Source of the DNA: Streptomyces sp. MP131-18
GTDB lineage: Bacteria; Actinomycetota; Actinomycetes; Streptomycetales; Streptomycetaceae
Length of the DNA stretch: 64,000 nucleotides
Direction: 5' to 3'
NCBI RefSeq assembly: GCF_001984575.1
Contig: NZ_LZNS01000001.1
Span: 1,312,213 to 1,376,212, forward strand
The notes under the pieces were generated by a model that did no database searches, was not told where the DNA came from, and saw only the letters and a list, made by a program, of their open reading frames with translations. Of this stretch, positions 9,119 through 18,295 are shown in pieces (positions within the stretch are counted from its first letter, which is position 1; each line of letters opens with the position of its first letter). Made by a program: the position numbers and the translations under genes.

Positions 9119-9285
9119 GGTAAGAGCGCAACGCTCACCGAGCTGCCCGCGAGCGGCAGCGTGATCGTCGACGCCGGGACGACCACCGCGCGGCTGGCCG
9201 CCGTCCTCCCCGTTGAGTGCCCGCTCACCGTCGTCACCCACGCCCTGCCGGTCGCCGCCCGGCTCGCCGACCACCCGGGGATCGC
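9119..9285 (+). pseudogene. DeoR-family repressor remnant (ligand-domain fragment)
   Basis: About 55 codons in one frame read GKSATLTELPASGSVIVDAG and then TTTARLAAVLP, ending near LADHPGI. This is the sugar-phosphate-binding core of DeoR-type repressors (the D-x-G-T-T-T motif). The N-terminal DNA-binding domain and the end of the protein are missing. In Streptomyces such a repressor commonly precedes 1-phosphofructokinase and the fructose PTS gene, and the next fragment is exactly a fructose PTS piece. The frame breaks at about 9283. A non-functional remnant is the simplest reading. Confidence 0.6.
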
Positions 9286-9720
9286 TTCGCCGGGAAGCCG
9301 ACCGTCGACGTCGGTGTGAAGGCAGGCATCAACCGGCCCGCCGAGCTGATCGCGCAGGTCAGGTACATGGCCGAACGCGGGGAAGCGAGCCCGGCCGCGG
9401 GGACCGCGGAGCCGGAGGCGGCGGGTGCCCCGGGCGAGGGCTTCGGCGCCCGGCTCCGCCGCTACCTGATGAGCGGCGTCAGCTACATGGTGCCGTTCGT
9501 GGCGGCCGGCGGTCTGCTCATCGCGCTGTCCTTCGCGATCGGCGGCCACGAAATAGCGAACGCGCCGTCCGTCGCCGAGCACTTCGTGTGGACCGAGGGC
9601 GACAGCTGGGCCGCGCTGTTCAACCAGATCGGCGGCGCCGCGTTCGGCTTCCTGGTGCCCGTGCTGGCCGGTTACATCCCCTTCGCCGCGGCCGACCCGC
9701 TGGCCCGCGTGCGGACCCGT
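9283..9720 (+). pseudogene. Fructose PTS EIIBC remnant
   Basis: The frame opens in the middle of an EIIB domain end (RFAGKP) and continues through a linker into the first membrane segments of fructose-type EIIC (RRYLMSGVSYMVPFVAAGG, later FGFLVPVLAGYIPFA). Similarity stops near 9714, after which the frame runs on as unrelated codons to 9888. EIIA, the start of EIIB and most of EIIC are missing, so it cannot transport. It abuts the DeoR fragment with only a few bases of common sequence (ATCGC), implying an internal deletion that removed 1-phosphofructokinase. Confidence 0.65.
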
Positions 9721-9907
9721 CTCTGCGACGCGGACCGACCCGGGACGGGCGGGCCTGCGGGACGGTCCGGGGGCGGCGCCGCGGGTGCGCGGATGGCCCG
9801 TCGGCGGACGTCACCCGGCGCGGCTCGCCGAACGCCACACGCCCACTCGGCCACCCAGCCACCCGGGCCTGTCGCTGCCGGCCGATGAAGTCCCCGTCGT
9901 GGCCGGG

Positions 9908-10525
9908 TCAGTCGTCACCTGCGGTGGTGCAGCGCAGGATGCGGAACCCGCTCTGTGAGGCGTACCGCTCGGTGGGCCATCCCTGTTCGCCGAGCCAGCG
10001 CTGGAGCGAGTCGGCGCCCAGGTGCTTCTGCACCACGAGGTAGGCCTCGCCGCCCGGCACGAGCCGATCCAGCCAGTGTCGCAACATGGCGTGGAGCTGC
10101 GGCTTTCCGATACGGATGGCCGGGTTGGAGACGATGAAGTCGAAGCGCACATCGTCGGGCACTTCTTCCGGGCGGGCGCAGCGCACCCCTGACATGCCGA
10201 GCCGCTCGGTGTTCCGGCGGCAGAGCTCCAACGCGCGGTCGTTGACGTCGACGGCCCACAGCGTCGACTCGGGTGAGGCTCCCGCGAGGGCGACGGTGAG
10301 CGGACCGTAGCCGCACCCGATGTCGAGGAACGTGCCTCGCGCGGGCGGCTGCGGCAGCGCGCGGAGCAGGACCGAGGTACCGGGGTCGACGCGTGAGGCG
10401 GAGAAGACGCCGGGCGCGGTGAGGAGTTCGACCTCATTCACGGGCCCGAACGGCAGGCGCAGCGGCACGCGCGACATTTCGGCGCCGATGCCCCGGTCGT
10501 CGGGAGTTGTGAAGTAATGGGACAT
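9908..10525 (-). CDS. RsmC-like class I SAM methyltransferase
   Basis: A 205-residue methyltransferase with motif I LDIGCGYGPLTVAL near residue 67 and motif IV SNPAIRIGK near residue 131. It is the size of the small actinobacterial and Bacillus RsmC/YbxB-like proteins, which are related to 16S rRNA guanine-N2 methyltransferases. Motif IV normally reads NPP; here it is NPA. It is divergent from another RsmC-like gene across a 68-bp gap at the cluster edge. rRNA modification, perhaps for self-protection, is inference. A housekeeping role is equally possible. Confidence 0.7.
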   Translation of the reverse strand: MSHYFTTPDDRGIGAEMSRVPLRLPFGPVNEVELLTAPGVFSASRVDPGTSVLLRALPQPPARGTFLDIGCGYGPLTVALAGASPESTLWAVDVNDRALELCRRNTERLGMSGVRCARPEEVPDDVRFDFIVSNPAIRIGKPQLHAMLRHWLDRLVPGGEAYLVVQKHLGADSLQRWLGEQGWPTERYASQSGFRILRCTTAGDD

Positions 10526-10593
10526 GCGCCGATCATGGCATGTGAATGAGCCGACGCCGCGTTTGCGATCCCAGGCATTAGAGTACGCTGGTC

Positions 10594-11583
10594 ATGCGAA
10601 TGCAACAGCAGCACACCGCACATTCCCCGGCTTCCCTGACCCGGTGGTCGATTGGCGGCCCGGCGGATGCCGCCGCTTCGGCCGGCGAGGGTGTCGTGGC
10701 CCTGACCGCCGACGGTCTGTCCGACGAGGCGAGGCGCGGCGGTGCCGTCGTTCTCGGGCTTCACGAGGCCATGGTCCGTGACGATCTACCCCGCGCGCCG
10801 CTCGTGGACGTGCATGTGCCGAGCTACCGCGGCAAGGCGTTCGTCACCCTGCTGAGTTGGCTGGTTTCGCGGCACCTGGCCACCGAGGGCGGCACGGCTG
10901 CCTGGTTTCTGGCGAAACAGCAAGGCGCCGGCTCCCTGCCGGCATTGCTGACAGCTCTCGGCTGGCGGGACGTCAGCCGTGCCCGTACGGGGCGGCTGTA
11001 CCGGATCGCGGGTCGTCCGCCCGTTGAGGTCACCCCGCCCCAGCCACGCACTTTCGCCGCGCAGATGGACGGCCACGTATTGACGTTCGCCGCCGACTAC
11101 GGTGTCTTCTCACCAGGTCATATCGACGAGGGCACGGCTCATCTCTTCGACGTGGCACTGCGGCAGCCGCACGTATCCACCATCGCCGATGTCGGTGTCG
11201 GCTACGGTCCGCTCGCCCTGGGTCTGGTGCGCGCCGGAGTGGCCGATCGGGCCGTGGCCACCGATGTGGACAGCGTGGCACTGTGGTTGGCCGGCCGTAA
11301 CGCCGAGGCCAATGACGTGCCGCTCGATGTGGTCTGCAGCACGGATCCGCTGGAGATCGAGGACACTCCGCTGACGGTGTGCAACGTGCCCACGCACATC
11401 GACGTGACCAGGACCACCGCTCTCATGCGCGGGCTGGCGCGTCGCACGTCCGGAGGGCACCGTCTGCTCGCCGTCGTCCACGCCAGCCTTGAGGAGCGGT
11501 ATGTGCGGCACCTGGCCGACGTGGGCCTGACGGCCCGGCGCCATCCCGGGAAGAGCCACGTGGTGCTGGAGGCCGACGGCTGA
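10594..11583 (+). CDS. Two-domain RsmC/RlmG-like methyltransferase
   Basis: The 329-residue protein has the length of the double-domain RsmC/RlmG rRNA guanine methyltransferases. The N-terminal half lacks a SAM motif; the C-terminal half has ADVGVGYGPLALGLV near residue 199. The catalytic motif IV is degenerate (NVPTHID where family members have NPPFH), so activity may be altered or lost. The ATG lies only about 10 bases after a possible -10 element (TAGAGT, 10579-10584), which suggests a leaderless transcript. It forms a divergent pair with the smaller RsmC-like gene. No close functional match is evident to me. Confidence 0.65.
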   Translation: MRMQQQHTAHSPASLTRWSIGGPADAAASAGEGVVALTADGLSDEARRGGAVVLGLHEAMVRDDLPRAPLVDVHVPSYRGKAFVTLLSWLVSRHLATEGGTAAWFLAKQQGAGSLPALLTALGWRDVSRARTGRLYRIAGRPPVEVTPPQPRTFAAQMDGHVLTFAADYGVFSPGHIDEGTAHLFDVALRQPHVSTIADVGVGYGPLALGLVRAGVADRAVATDVDSVALWLAGRNAEANDVPLDVVCSTDPLEIEDTPLTVCNVPTHIDVTRTTALMRGLARRTSGGHRLLAVVHASLEERYVRHLADVGLTARRHPGKSHVVLEADG

Positions 11584-11775
11584 TCGGCCAGGACGCGTCG
11601 CCCTCTGTCCGCTCCAGCCCTCCGTGCACCGCATCGGCGGAAACGCAACTCTCGGAATCCTCTTTCGAGCGGCACCCCATTCGAGTCGATTCGGGTCGAC
11701 GGTATCTCCGGTGGATCTCCCACGCCCCTGCGGTGCAGGTGTGATCTGCTCACGGAACAGGGTATGTAGCGCCTC

Positions 11776-13242
11776 ATGATGCTCGAACAAGCGTCACCCC
11801 GAGGAACGGCTGTTGTCGGCGGCGGAATGGCGGGGCTCGCGGTTGCCCGCGCCATGTGCGAGGAGGGGGCGGAGCCGCCACTGGTCCTGGAGGCGGGACC
11901 GGACATCGGCACACGGCATTACCGGTCCCGCTACGACGGAGTCCGCGCCGACGAAATGTGGCTTCATCCCGTCACCGATCCTCATTTCTGGCGGCCTTAC
12001 GTATCCGCCAACGACAATTGGACGGACATCGCCGGGCTGCGCCGCTGCGTGGGCGGCCGCTCGCTGTACTGGCACGGTGTGGTGCTGCCACTTGAGGAAG
12101 CGGTGCTGAACGACACCGCGGCGTGGCCCCGGGAGATCGCCGAGGACCTGACGCGCTCCTGGCGCGGTGGCCCCTCCCTGTACGACCGTGAGAGACGACG
12201 GCTTGAGGAGTGGACCGGACGTTCGCTCAAGCTGGAACCGACCGAGCACACCGATCTCGGTCTGGACGGACTGACGCTCTCCTCGCTGCCCAGGGCCGTG
12301 CGACCGGACGGGGACGACGGCCGCTGGGAGGCCTACTCACCGCTGCACGACGGCGCACCCGAGGTCGACGCCGATGCCGAGGTCCTGGGCGTGCTGGTGA
12401 CGGACGGCAGTGTCCGCGGCGTCCGCGTCCGGCGCCCGGACGGCGCCGTCGAGGACCTGCGCGCCGACCGCGTCGTGCTCTGCGCCAGCACCTTCGAGAA
12501 CTCCCGGCTCGCGCTCCAGGCGTTGCACGACGCCGGTGCGCACGATGTGCCCGTGTTGACCGGCTTGGTCGACAAGGTGGCCCAGGGAGTGGTGGTGCCC
12601 GTCGCGCTGGACCGGCTGCCCGGTCCGTGGCGGCGGCTGGCGTCCAGCGGCGAGAACCTGCTGGCTCCCTGCCCGCCGGGTCCTGGCGGCGCGGTGGGCA
12701 ATCTCTTCCTGCACACGTCGACGACGCCCGAGGGGTTGGCACTCCTCGAGTTCTACGTGCTGGGAGAGCAGCACCGGGGCGAGAACGGCAGGATCGTCTG
12801 CGATCCGGCCGGGCAGTGGCCATGGCCGGTCGTCGTCGACGGCCGCCATGACGCCGTCGACCACCAGATCATCGAGACGCAGCGGCACCTGCTGACCACC
12901 GTGTGGGAGACGGTACGCGGCCGCCTGGGACTGGAACCGGCCACTCTCCACTTCACCGATCCGCTCGGCGGCGATCCGCTCGCCACCACCTTCAAGCGGA
13001 CCTCCAGCATCACCTCGCCCAGGCCACCGCACACCTACGCTTTCCGGCTGGGGAGCGAGCTGCACGAGGCGGGCACCCTGCCCTACGGGCCGATGCTCAG
13101 CACCGACGGCGAGCTCCATGGTGTCCGCGGGCTGTACGTCAGCGGACCGGCCACCTTCCCCAGGACCGGCGCAGCCAATCCGGCCCTGACGATTCTCGCT
13201 CTGGCCAGACGCCTCGGGGCCCATCTGGCGAAGCATCCCTGA
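11776..13242 (+). CDS. GMC-type FAD-dependent oxidoreductase
   Basis: A 488-residue flavoenzyme. The Rossmann FAD motif is at the N-terminus (VVGGGMAGLAVARA), an FAD-interacting GGRSLYWHGVV follows near residue 95, and the C-terminal GMC signature FPRTGAANPALTILALA is at about 458-474. GMC enzymes oxidise alcohols to carbonyls, and antibiotic clusters use them on aminoglycoside or cyclitol hydroxyls. It stands alone on the + strand, facing a regulator gene across a terminator hairpin. It is probably the leftmost biosynthetic gene of the cluster. The substrate is unknown; a sugar or DADH-derived alcohol is inference. Confidence 0.75.
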   Translation: MMLEQASPRGTAVVGGGMAGLAVARAMCEEGAEPPLVLEAGPDIGTRHYRSRYDGVRADEMWLHPVTDPHFWRPYVSANDNWTDIAGLRRCVGGRSLYWHGVVLPLEEAVLNDTAAWPREIAEDLTRSWRGGPSLYDRERRRLEEWTGRSLKLEPTEHTDLGLDGLTLSSLPRAVRPDGDDGRWEAYSPLHDGAPEVDADAEVLGVLVTDGSVRGVRVRRPDGAVEDLRADRVVLCASTFENSRLALQALHDAGAHDVPVLTGLVDKVAQGVVVPVALDRLPGPWRRLASSGENLLAPCPPGPGGAVGNLFLHTSTTPEGLALLEFYVLGEQHRGENGRIVCDPAGQWPWPVVVDGRHDAVDHQIIETQRHLLTTVWETVRGRLGLEPATLHFTDPLGGDPLATTFKRTSSITSPRPPHTYAFRLGSELHEAGTLPYGPMLSTDGELHGVRGLYVSGPATFPRTGAANPALTILALARRLGAHLAKHP

Positions 13243-13249
13243 CCGTTGC

Positions 13250-13271
13250 CGCGGCCCGCCCCGGGGCCGCG
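13250..13271. terminator. Terminator hairpin after the GMC gene
   Basis: An 8-bp GC-only stem (CGCGGCCC / GGGCCGCG) with a six-base loop begins 8 bp after the GMC stop, between convergent genes. Confidence 0.6.
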
Positions 13272-13495
13272 CCTGGCGCTCCGCTCCGTGTACCGTGACG
13301 ATCGTCCGGCGTCCGAAGGATGTCCCCGGGAACCGCCGGCCGGACGGTTTCTCGCCGAAAGCGCCCTGGATGAGGACCGAACCTGCTCATCGAGGACGCG
13401 CTCACCGCACGATCGCCGCCGGCGGCCACCGGTCCAGCGGGAGGAGCGTCAGGGCGGCGGTGCTCCTGGGCCGCGGCCAGGCGTCCCGCACCGTG

Positions 13496-14554
13496 TCACC
13501 TGACGTCTCGTTCACGGTGGTCGGAGCTGTTGATCAGGAATTCCCAGCCCCGCTTGCGCAGCAAGTAGCCGGCCTGGAAACGGCTTTCCGACCCCAGTCG
13601 GTCCATCACCTTCGCGATGTGCCTGCGACAGGTGCGCACCGAGATGTCCAACCGCCGGGCGATCTCCTCGTCGCGTATGCCCTGGACCAGCAGTCTGACT
13701 ATGCTCTGTTGCACGCTGTCGGCCAACTCGCGGACTTCGTGCTGTCTCCCTGCCTCACCCGCGAAGTCCAGGCCCTGCTCCCAGGAGCGGTCGAACACCC
13801 GGGCCAGGAAGTCGACCACGGACGTCTCCCGGACGACCATGCCGGCCTGTGCACCCTCGCCGATGAGCACCGCCACCTGCCGGTCGAACACGACGATCCG
13901 GTCGTGCAGTTCGCCGACGGTGCGCACCTCGGCGGCCGCTCGGCGTGCCGCCGAGGTGTGCTCCCTGGTGGTGGCGTCGAGCCGGGACGGATGCTGGTAC
14001 AGCACCCGGACCCGGACCCCTTCACGCAGTCCGGTCTCGCCCCACAGCGTCTGCCGGAGTGCTCTGGGCGCGGGGTCCTTGCCGGGGTTGGCGACCAGCA
14101 CTTCGCGCGTGCACGACCCGGCGAGGTCGCTCAGGGCGTGGTCCACGTCGTCGGCGCAGGAGAGCGGTTCGGTCACGCTCTGCTCGCCCGCGACGAGGTA
14201 GACGGACATCAGCCGGTCGAACTCGTCGCGCGTCCTGCTGACCTCCAGCCGGTGCCGGGTGATGGCGTTCTCCAGCGGCAGCATCGCCTCGGCGAGTGCC
14301 GCGTCGGGTCGGGCGGCGACGATCGCGCTCCGATCGGGCAATTCCCGCAGCAGTCGCCACGCCACCAGCGTATCCACGGCGTCCCGCAGCTCGCTCGGGT
14401 GTAAGCCGAGGTCGGCGGCCATGGCCGGGTAGTCGACTTCCCTGTTCTCCAGGACCCAGTCGTAAACCTGGTAGGCGTGTTCCTCGAGTCGCGGTGGCAG
14501 CAGCATCGCCGTGTCGACTTTCGGTGCCCGATGAACGCGATGGAGATCGGTCAC
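13496..14554 (-). CDS. TrmB-like/LuxR transcriptional regulator (left copy)
   Basis: A 352-residue regulator from the GTG at 14554 (GGGGA upstream; the frame extends farther but looks non-coding). The N-terminus resembles a TrmB-like winged helix (about 18-75). The middle is a PLD-like effector domain. The C-terminus is a LuxR helix-turn-helix (RRLDISVRTCRRHIAKVMDR near 310). An in-frame TTA codon at 14402-14404 makes translation dependent on the bldA tRNA. A paralogue with the same architecture and a TTA at a similar place lies at 57.1-58.2 kb, so the pair brackets the cluster. It probably activates the divergent operon that starts at 15202. Confidence 0.8.
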   Translation of the reverse strand: MTDLHRVHRAPKVDTAMLLPPRLEEHAYQVYDWVLENREVDYPAMAADLGLHPSELRDAVDTLVAWRLLRELPDRSAIVAARPDAALAEAMLPLENAITRHRLEVSRTRDEFDRLMSVYLVAGEQSVTEPLSCADDVDHALSDLAGSCTREVLVANPGKDPAPRALRQTLWGETGLREGVRVRVLYQHPSRLDATTREHTSAARRAAAEVRTVGELHDRIVVFDRQVAVLIGEGAQAGMVVRETSVVDFLARVFDRSWEQGLDFAGEAGRQHEVRELADSVQQSIVRLLVQGIRDEEIARRLDISVRTCRRHIAKVMDRLGSESRFQAGYLLRKRGWEFLINSSDHRERDVR

Positions 14555-15201
14555 ACTTCCCCGAGTCTTTCCGTTTTTCAAGGCATCCCTTTCCCTGCGT
14601 TGGCTGCTCCCTGCATCGCACGAGCCCGTCACTCGTAAGCCTGCTGCACGTGCCGCGCAAAAGAGGGCATCGTCGGGTGGAGGGCCGGGGGTGAGATGAG
14701 GGAGGCAGTGCGACGTGCGGGCGAACAGTCGGTGACGGGTCACCCGTCGCCGTGGCGCCGGGGCCGAGTGCCACCGACTCGCCCCTCGCCTGGCAGTCCT
14801 CCGAGGCCAAAGTCCGTACAAGCCGGTGCCAGACGCGTCCACGCTGGGCAGCGTACCCGCCGGAACAGGCCGGGAACAGGCCGCAGGAAGACGGTTGGGC
14901 ACATGCGCGTGGCAACACCCATGGGGACCCGGCCGGGTCGGTGGGCGTCGGAGTCGTCGACGTCGTGCCGAGCGGCTGTGGACACGGTGACTATGCCGGC
15001 CCGGTGACAGTAGTCGGCTGGAGGGATGTCACGACCGCGGAGCCGGAAGCATGATCGTCACGTGTCCGGGATGAAGTCCTCTCGTGCCCTTCGTCGCTCC
15101 CAGAAGTCAGGAGTCGTGATGCTGTCTCGGTGCCGAAGAGGCTCGACGCACGGGGTGACGGGAATTCCGGTGCCCGGACGCGGCTCACGGAAATCTGCAT
15201 C
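14555..15201. other. Divergent intergenic region, no gene seen
   Basis: About 650 bp separate the left LuxR-type regulator from the main + strand operon. Open frames on both strands lack family resemblance and ribosome sites. This is the likely site of the promoters for the regulator and the LysW operon. I could not identify a convincing operator. Confidence 0.5.
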
Positions 15202-16713
15202 ATGAGCGATGACATCGGTCCCGCACTGCCGGAGGACCAATTCCGGCGACTGGCTCACGAAACCGCCGGCATCGTGGCCGACTATCTGGCCGGTATCCGT
15301 GAGGACCCGGTCTTCCGCGTCATGCCGGACATGGTGCGACGGCGACTGAAGGAACAAGCACTCGACGAACATTCGGTTTCTGCCCCGCAGTTGATACAGG
15401 AGATCAGGGAATTCGTCCTGCCCTATCCGATGGGCAACGGGCATCCGCGGTTCTTCGGCTGGATCAACTCGGCTCCTGCGCCGGTCGGCATACTCGCCGA
15501 AATGCTGGTGGCAGCACAGAATCCGAGTGCCGATGTGGGTGACATCGCGGCCCTGCATGTGGAAACCGCAGTGCTCGGGTGGTTCAAGCACTTGATGGGG
15601 TTCCCCGCGGAGGCGGCGGGAATTCTGGTCAGCGGCGGAACGATGGCGACCATGACCGGCCTGGCCGCCGCCCGCCAGTGGGTCGCCGAGACCGACGGCT
15701 GGGACGTCCGCCGGGAAGGGGTACGGCCACCTGACGGACGGCGGTTGCTCATCTACGTCTCGGAGGAGACGCACAGTTCTGTGCGCAAGGCCGTCGAACT
15801 GCTCGGTCTTGGATCTTCGGCGCTGAGGACCGTGGAGGTCGACGGCCGCTACCGGATGGACCCCGACTCTCTCTTGCGGCGGATCGAGCAGGATGCCGGC
15901 CCGGGCGAGCGGCCCTTCTGCGTCGTCGCCACCGCGGGCACGGTCAACTCGGGCGCGATCGACCCGTTGGCACGCATTGCGGACATCTGTGGCCGGCACG
16001 GTCTGTGGCTGCACGTCGACGGCGCGTACGGCGCCGTTGCGAGTACGCATCCCCTGGTGGCGCCTTCGTTCGAGGGGATCGCCCGCGCCGATTCCTTGAG
16101 TATCGATCCGCACAAGTGGCTGTCGGTGCCGGTGGAGTGCGGGTGCGCGCTGGTCCGGGACGGAGACCTGCTGCGCCGGACGTTCGCCTACGTCCCGCCG
16201 TATCTGCACACCGAGGAGGGCATGGGAATCGGCGGCCCCGATTTCGCCCAGTACGGGTTTCAGCAGACCCGCGGATTCCGCGCGCTGAAGCTGTGGGCGG
16301 TACTGCGCCACATGGGCGGGCGGGGAATGCGTGAGCTGATCGGACGGCACCTGGCTCTCGCACGGGAACTGGCGGGACTGATCGACGACGCGCCGGATCT
16401 GCGCATGGCGGCGCCGGTCACTCTTTCGGTCGTGGCGTTCCGCTATGTCCCTCAGGGCACCGCCGACGATCCGGAGGCGCTGGACAGGCTCAACCGTGCG
16501 ATCGAGGTCGAGGTGCAGAACGATGGCCGGGTCTTCCTTTCCACCACCCGGCTGAGGGGACGGCTGGTCCTGCGCGCCTGCGTACTGCACTACGACACGC
16601 GTGCGGAGGATCTCGTCGAACTCGTCGACGTGGTCCGGGAGATCGGCGCCGACCTGGCCGCCAAAAGTGCGTCCCATCAGTCCCGGCCATCCACGGAAGC
16701 GGAGGGAACTTAA
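15202..16713 (+). CDS. PLP-dependent group II amino-acid decarboxylase
   Basis: A 503-residue enzyme of the aromatic-L-amino-acid/tyrosine/glutamate decarboxylase family. The PLP-lysine is K305 in SIDPHKWLSVP, the PLP-nitrogen Asp is D273 in HVDGAYG, and the ring-stacking His is H191 in SEETHSSVRKA. I chose the ATG at 15202 because the frame before it looks non-coding. It opens the long + strand operon and is followed after 3 bp by the GH51 gene. The likely role is removing the carboxyl of an amino-acid precursor. Whether that is a proteinogenic amino acid or the LysW-made diamino acid is not shown. Confidence 0.8.
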   Translation: MSDDIGPALPEDQFRRLAHETAGIVADYLAGIREDPVFRVMPDMVRRRLKEQALDEHSVSAPQLIQEIREFVLPYPMGNGHPRFFGWINSAPAPVGILAEMLVAAQNPSADVGDIAALHVETAVLGWFKHLMGFPAEAAGILVSGGTMATMTGLAAARQWVAETDGWDVRREGVRPPDGRRLLIYVSEETHSSVRKAVELLGLGSSALRTVEVDGRYRMDPDSLLRRIEQDAGPGERPFCVVATAGTVNSGAIDPLARIADICGRHGLWLHVDGAYGAVASTHPLVAPSFEGIARADSLSIDPHKWLSVPVECGCALVRDGDLLRRTFAYVPPYLHTEEGMGIGGPDFAQYGFQQTRGFRALKLWAVLRHMGGRGMRELIGRHLALARELAGLIDDAPDLRMAAPVTLSVVAFRYVPQGTADDPEALDRLNRAIEVEVQNDGRVFLSTTRLRGRLVLRACVLHYDTRAEDLVELVDVVREIGADLAAKSASHQSRPSTEAEGT

Positions 16714-16716
16714 GCC

Positions 16717-18249
16717 ATGAGCAACTGCGACGTCACTCTCGAACCCGGCTTCACGATCGCACCGGTGCCGCCCCGGATGTTCGGCGCACTGGTGGAGCAC
16801 ATGGGGCGCTGTGTGTACGGCGGTGTCTATGAGCCCGGCCATCCCAAGGCCGACGCCGCCGGTCTGCGCCAGGACGTACTCCAACTGGCCCGGGAAATGG
16901 GCGTCACCATGGCTCGCTATCCCGGTGGAAACTTCGTCTCCAGCCTTGACTGGGAGGATACCGTCGGTCCCGTCGCGGAACGCCCGGCCCGCCTCGAACT
17001 GGCATGGCGTGAGATCGAGCCCAACACCTTCGGCCTGAACGAGTTCATGTCGTGGACGCAGCTCGCCGAGGCCGAACCGATGATGGTGGTGAACTTCGGC
17101 ACCCGAGGTATCGCCGACGCGTGCAACCTGCTCGAATACACCAACTTCCCCGGTGGAACGAAGTACTCGGACCTGCGCATCTCCCACGGTGTCCGGGATC
17201 CGTACGGCATCAAGATGTGGTGCATCGGCAATGAGCAGGACGGTCCGTGGCAGATCGGGCAGAAATCCGCCGTGGAGTACGGTCTCGCCGCGGCCGAGAC
17301 GGCCAAGGCGATGAAGCGGATCGACCCGACCATCGAGGTGGTTTCCTGCGCCAGCTCATGGCGTTTCCTGCCGACCATGAACAGCTGGCAGGCCACTGTT
17401 CTCGAACACGCCTATGAGTATGTGGATTACGTATCGCTCCACGGCTACTTCGAACCCATCGAAGGCGACCGTGCCGGATACCTCGCCTCCGGCCTGGTCA
17501 TCGAGGAGCTGATCGACGCGGCGGTGGCCACCTCGGACTACGTCGGCGCGAAGCTGCGGTCGAAGAGGAAGCTCCAGGTGGCCTTCGACGAGTGGAACGT
17601 CTGGTACGAGAGCCGGTTCAGCATCGACGACCGGTACGCCGACCAGAACCTCACCTGGGAGTTCGCGCCACGGCTGATCGAGGACACCTATACGGCCGAG
17701 GACGCGGTGGCGGTCGCGGGCATGTTGATGAGCCTGCTCAAGCACAGTGACCGTGTGACGGTCGCGTGCCTGTCGGAGCTGGTCAACGTGATCGCCCCGA
17801 TTCGTGCCGAGCCCGGCAGCGAAGCCTGGCGCCAGAGCACCTTCTACCCCTTCGCACTGATGGCCCGGTATGCCCGCGGCCACGTTCTGCGGATCGAGCC
17901 CCGGGTGGAGAAGCTGCACTCGGCCACGTACGGCGACGTGCCGGCGGTCGATGTGCTGGCGACTCTCGATGCGGAGTCCGGAGCCGTCGCCGTCTTCGCG
18001 CTGAACCGCCACAGCGAGCCGATGACACTGCAGGTGGCGATGCGGGCCCTGCCCGAGATGTCGGTCGTCGGGCATGTGGTGATGGGCGGTACCCGGCTCG
18101 ACGCCACCAACACGGAGGCGAGCCCCGAGCAGGTCGTGCCTGAGCCGAGCACGGAGCACGAGATCACTGATCGGAAGCTCCTGGCGCAGCTCCCGCCGAC
18201 CTCCTGGACCATGCTCCGGCTCGACCCCGCGGCCGCGCTGCGCGACTGA
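16717..18249 (+). CDS. GH51 alpha-L-arabinofuranosidase-like hydrolase (copy 1)
   Basis: A 510-residue GH51 enzyme with catalytic acid/base Glu173 (GNEQDG) and nucleophile Glu292 (FDEWNVWY) both present. The barrel start ARYPGGNFVS is also typical. There is no signal peptide, so it is cytoplasmic. GH51 enzymes cleave alpha-L-arabinofuranosides, and beta-D-galactofuranosides have the same ring configuration. The cluster also encodes UDP-galactofuranose formation and transfer, so a Galf-removing step is a reasonable inference. It sits between the decarboxylase (3 bp) and the small beta-sandwich gene (46 bp). A second GH51 gene lies at 32.8-34.3 kb. Confidence 0.85.
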   Translation: MSNCDVTLEPGFTIAPVPPRMFGALVEHMGRCVYGGVYEPGHPKADAAGLRQDVLQLAREMGVTMARYPGGNFVSSLDWEDTVGPVAERPARLELAWREIEPNTFGLNEFMSWTQLAEAEPMMVVNFGTRGIADACNLLEYTNFPGGTKYSDLRISHGVRDPYGIKMWCIGNEQDGPWQIGQKSAVEYGLAAAETAKAMKRIDPTIEVVSCASSWRFLPTMNSWQATVLEHAYEYVDYVSLHGYFEPIEGDRAGYLASGLVIEELIDAAVATSDYVGAKLRSKRKLQVAFDEWNVWYESRFSIDDRYADQNLTWEFAPRLIEDTYTAEDAVAVAGMLMSLLKHSDRVTVACLSELVNVIAPIRAEPGSEAWRQSTFYPFALMARYARGHVLRIEPRVEKLHSATYGDVPAVDVLATLDAESGAVAVFALNRHSEPMTLQVAMRALPEMSVVGHVVMGGTRLDATNTEASPEQVVPEPSTEHEITDRKLLAQLPPTSWTMLRLDPAAALRD

Positions 18250-18295
18250 CGGACGGCCCGGAGGCGAAGCGTGACGAGATGAGTGGTGGTGTGGC

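Noticed and set aside
9013..9582. A 189-codon - strand frame across the DeoR/PTS remnants
   Set aside because: It is the complement of two recognisable + strand fragments and has no domain of its own.
14740..14985. Small ORFs in the 14.6-15.2 kb gap
   Set aside because: No ribosome site, no family features, biased composition. Treated as intergenic.
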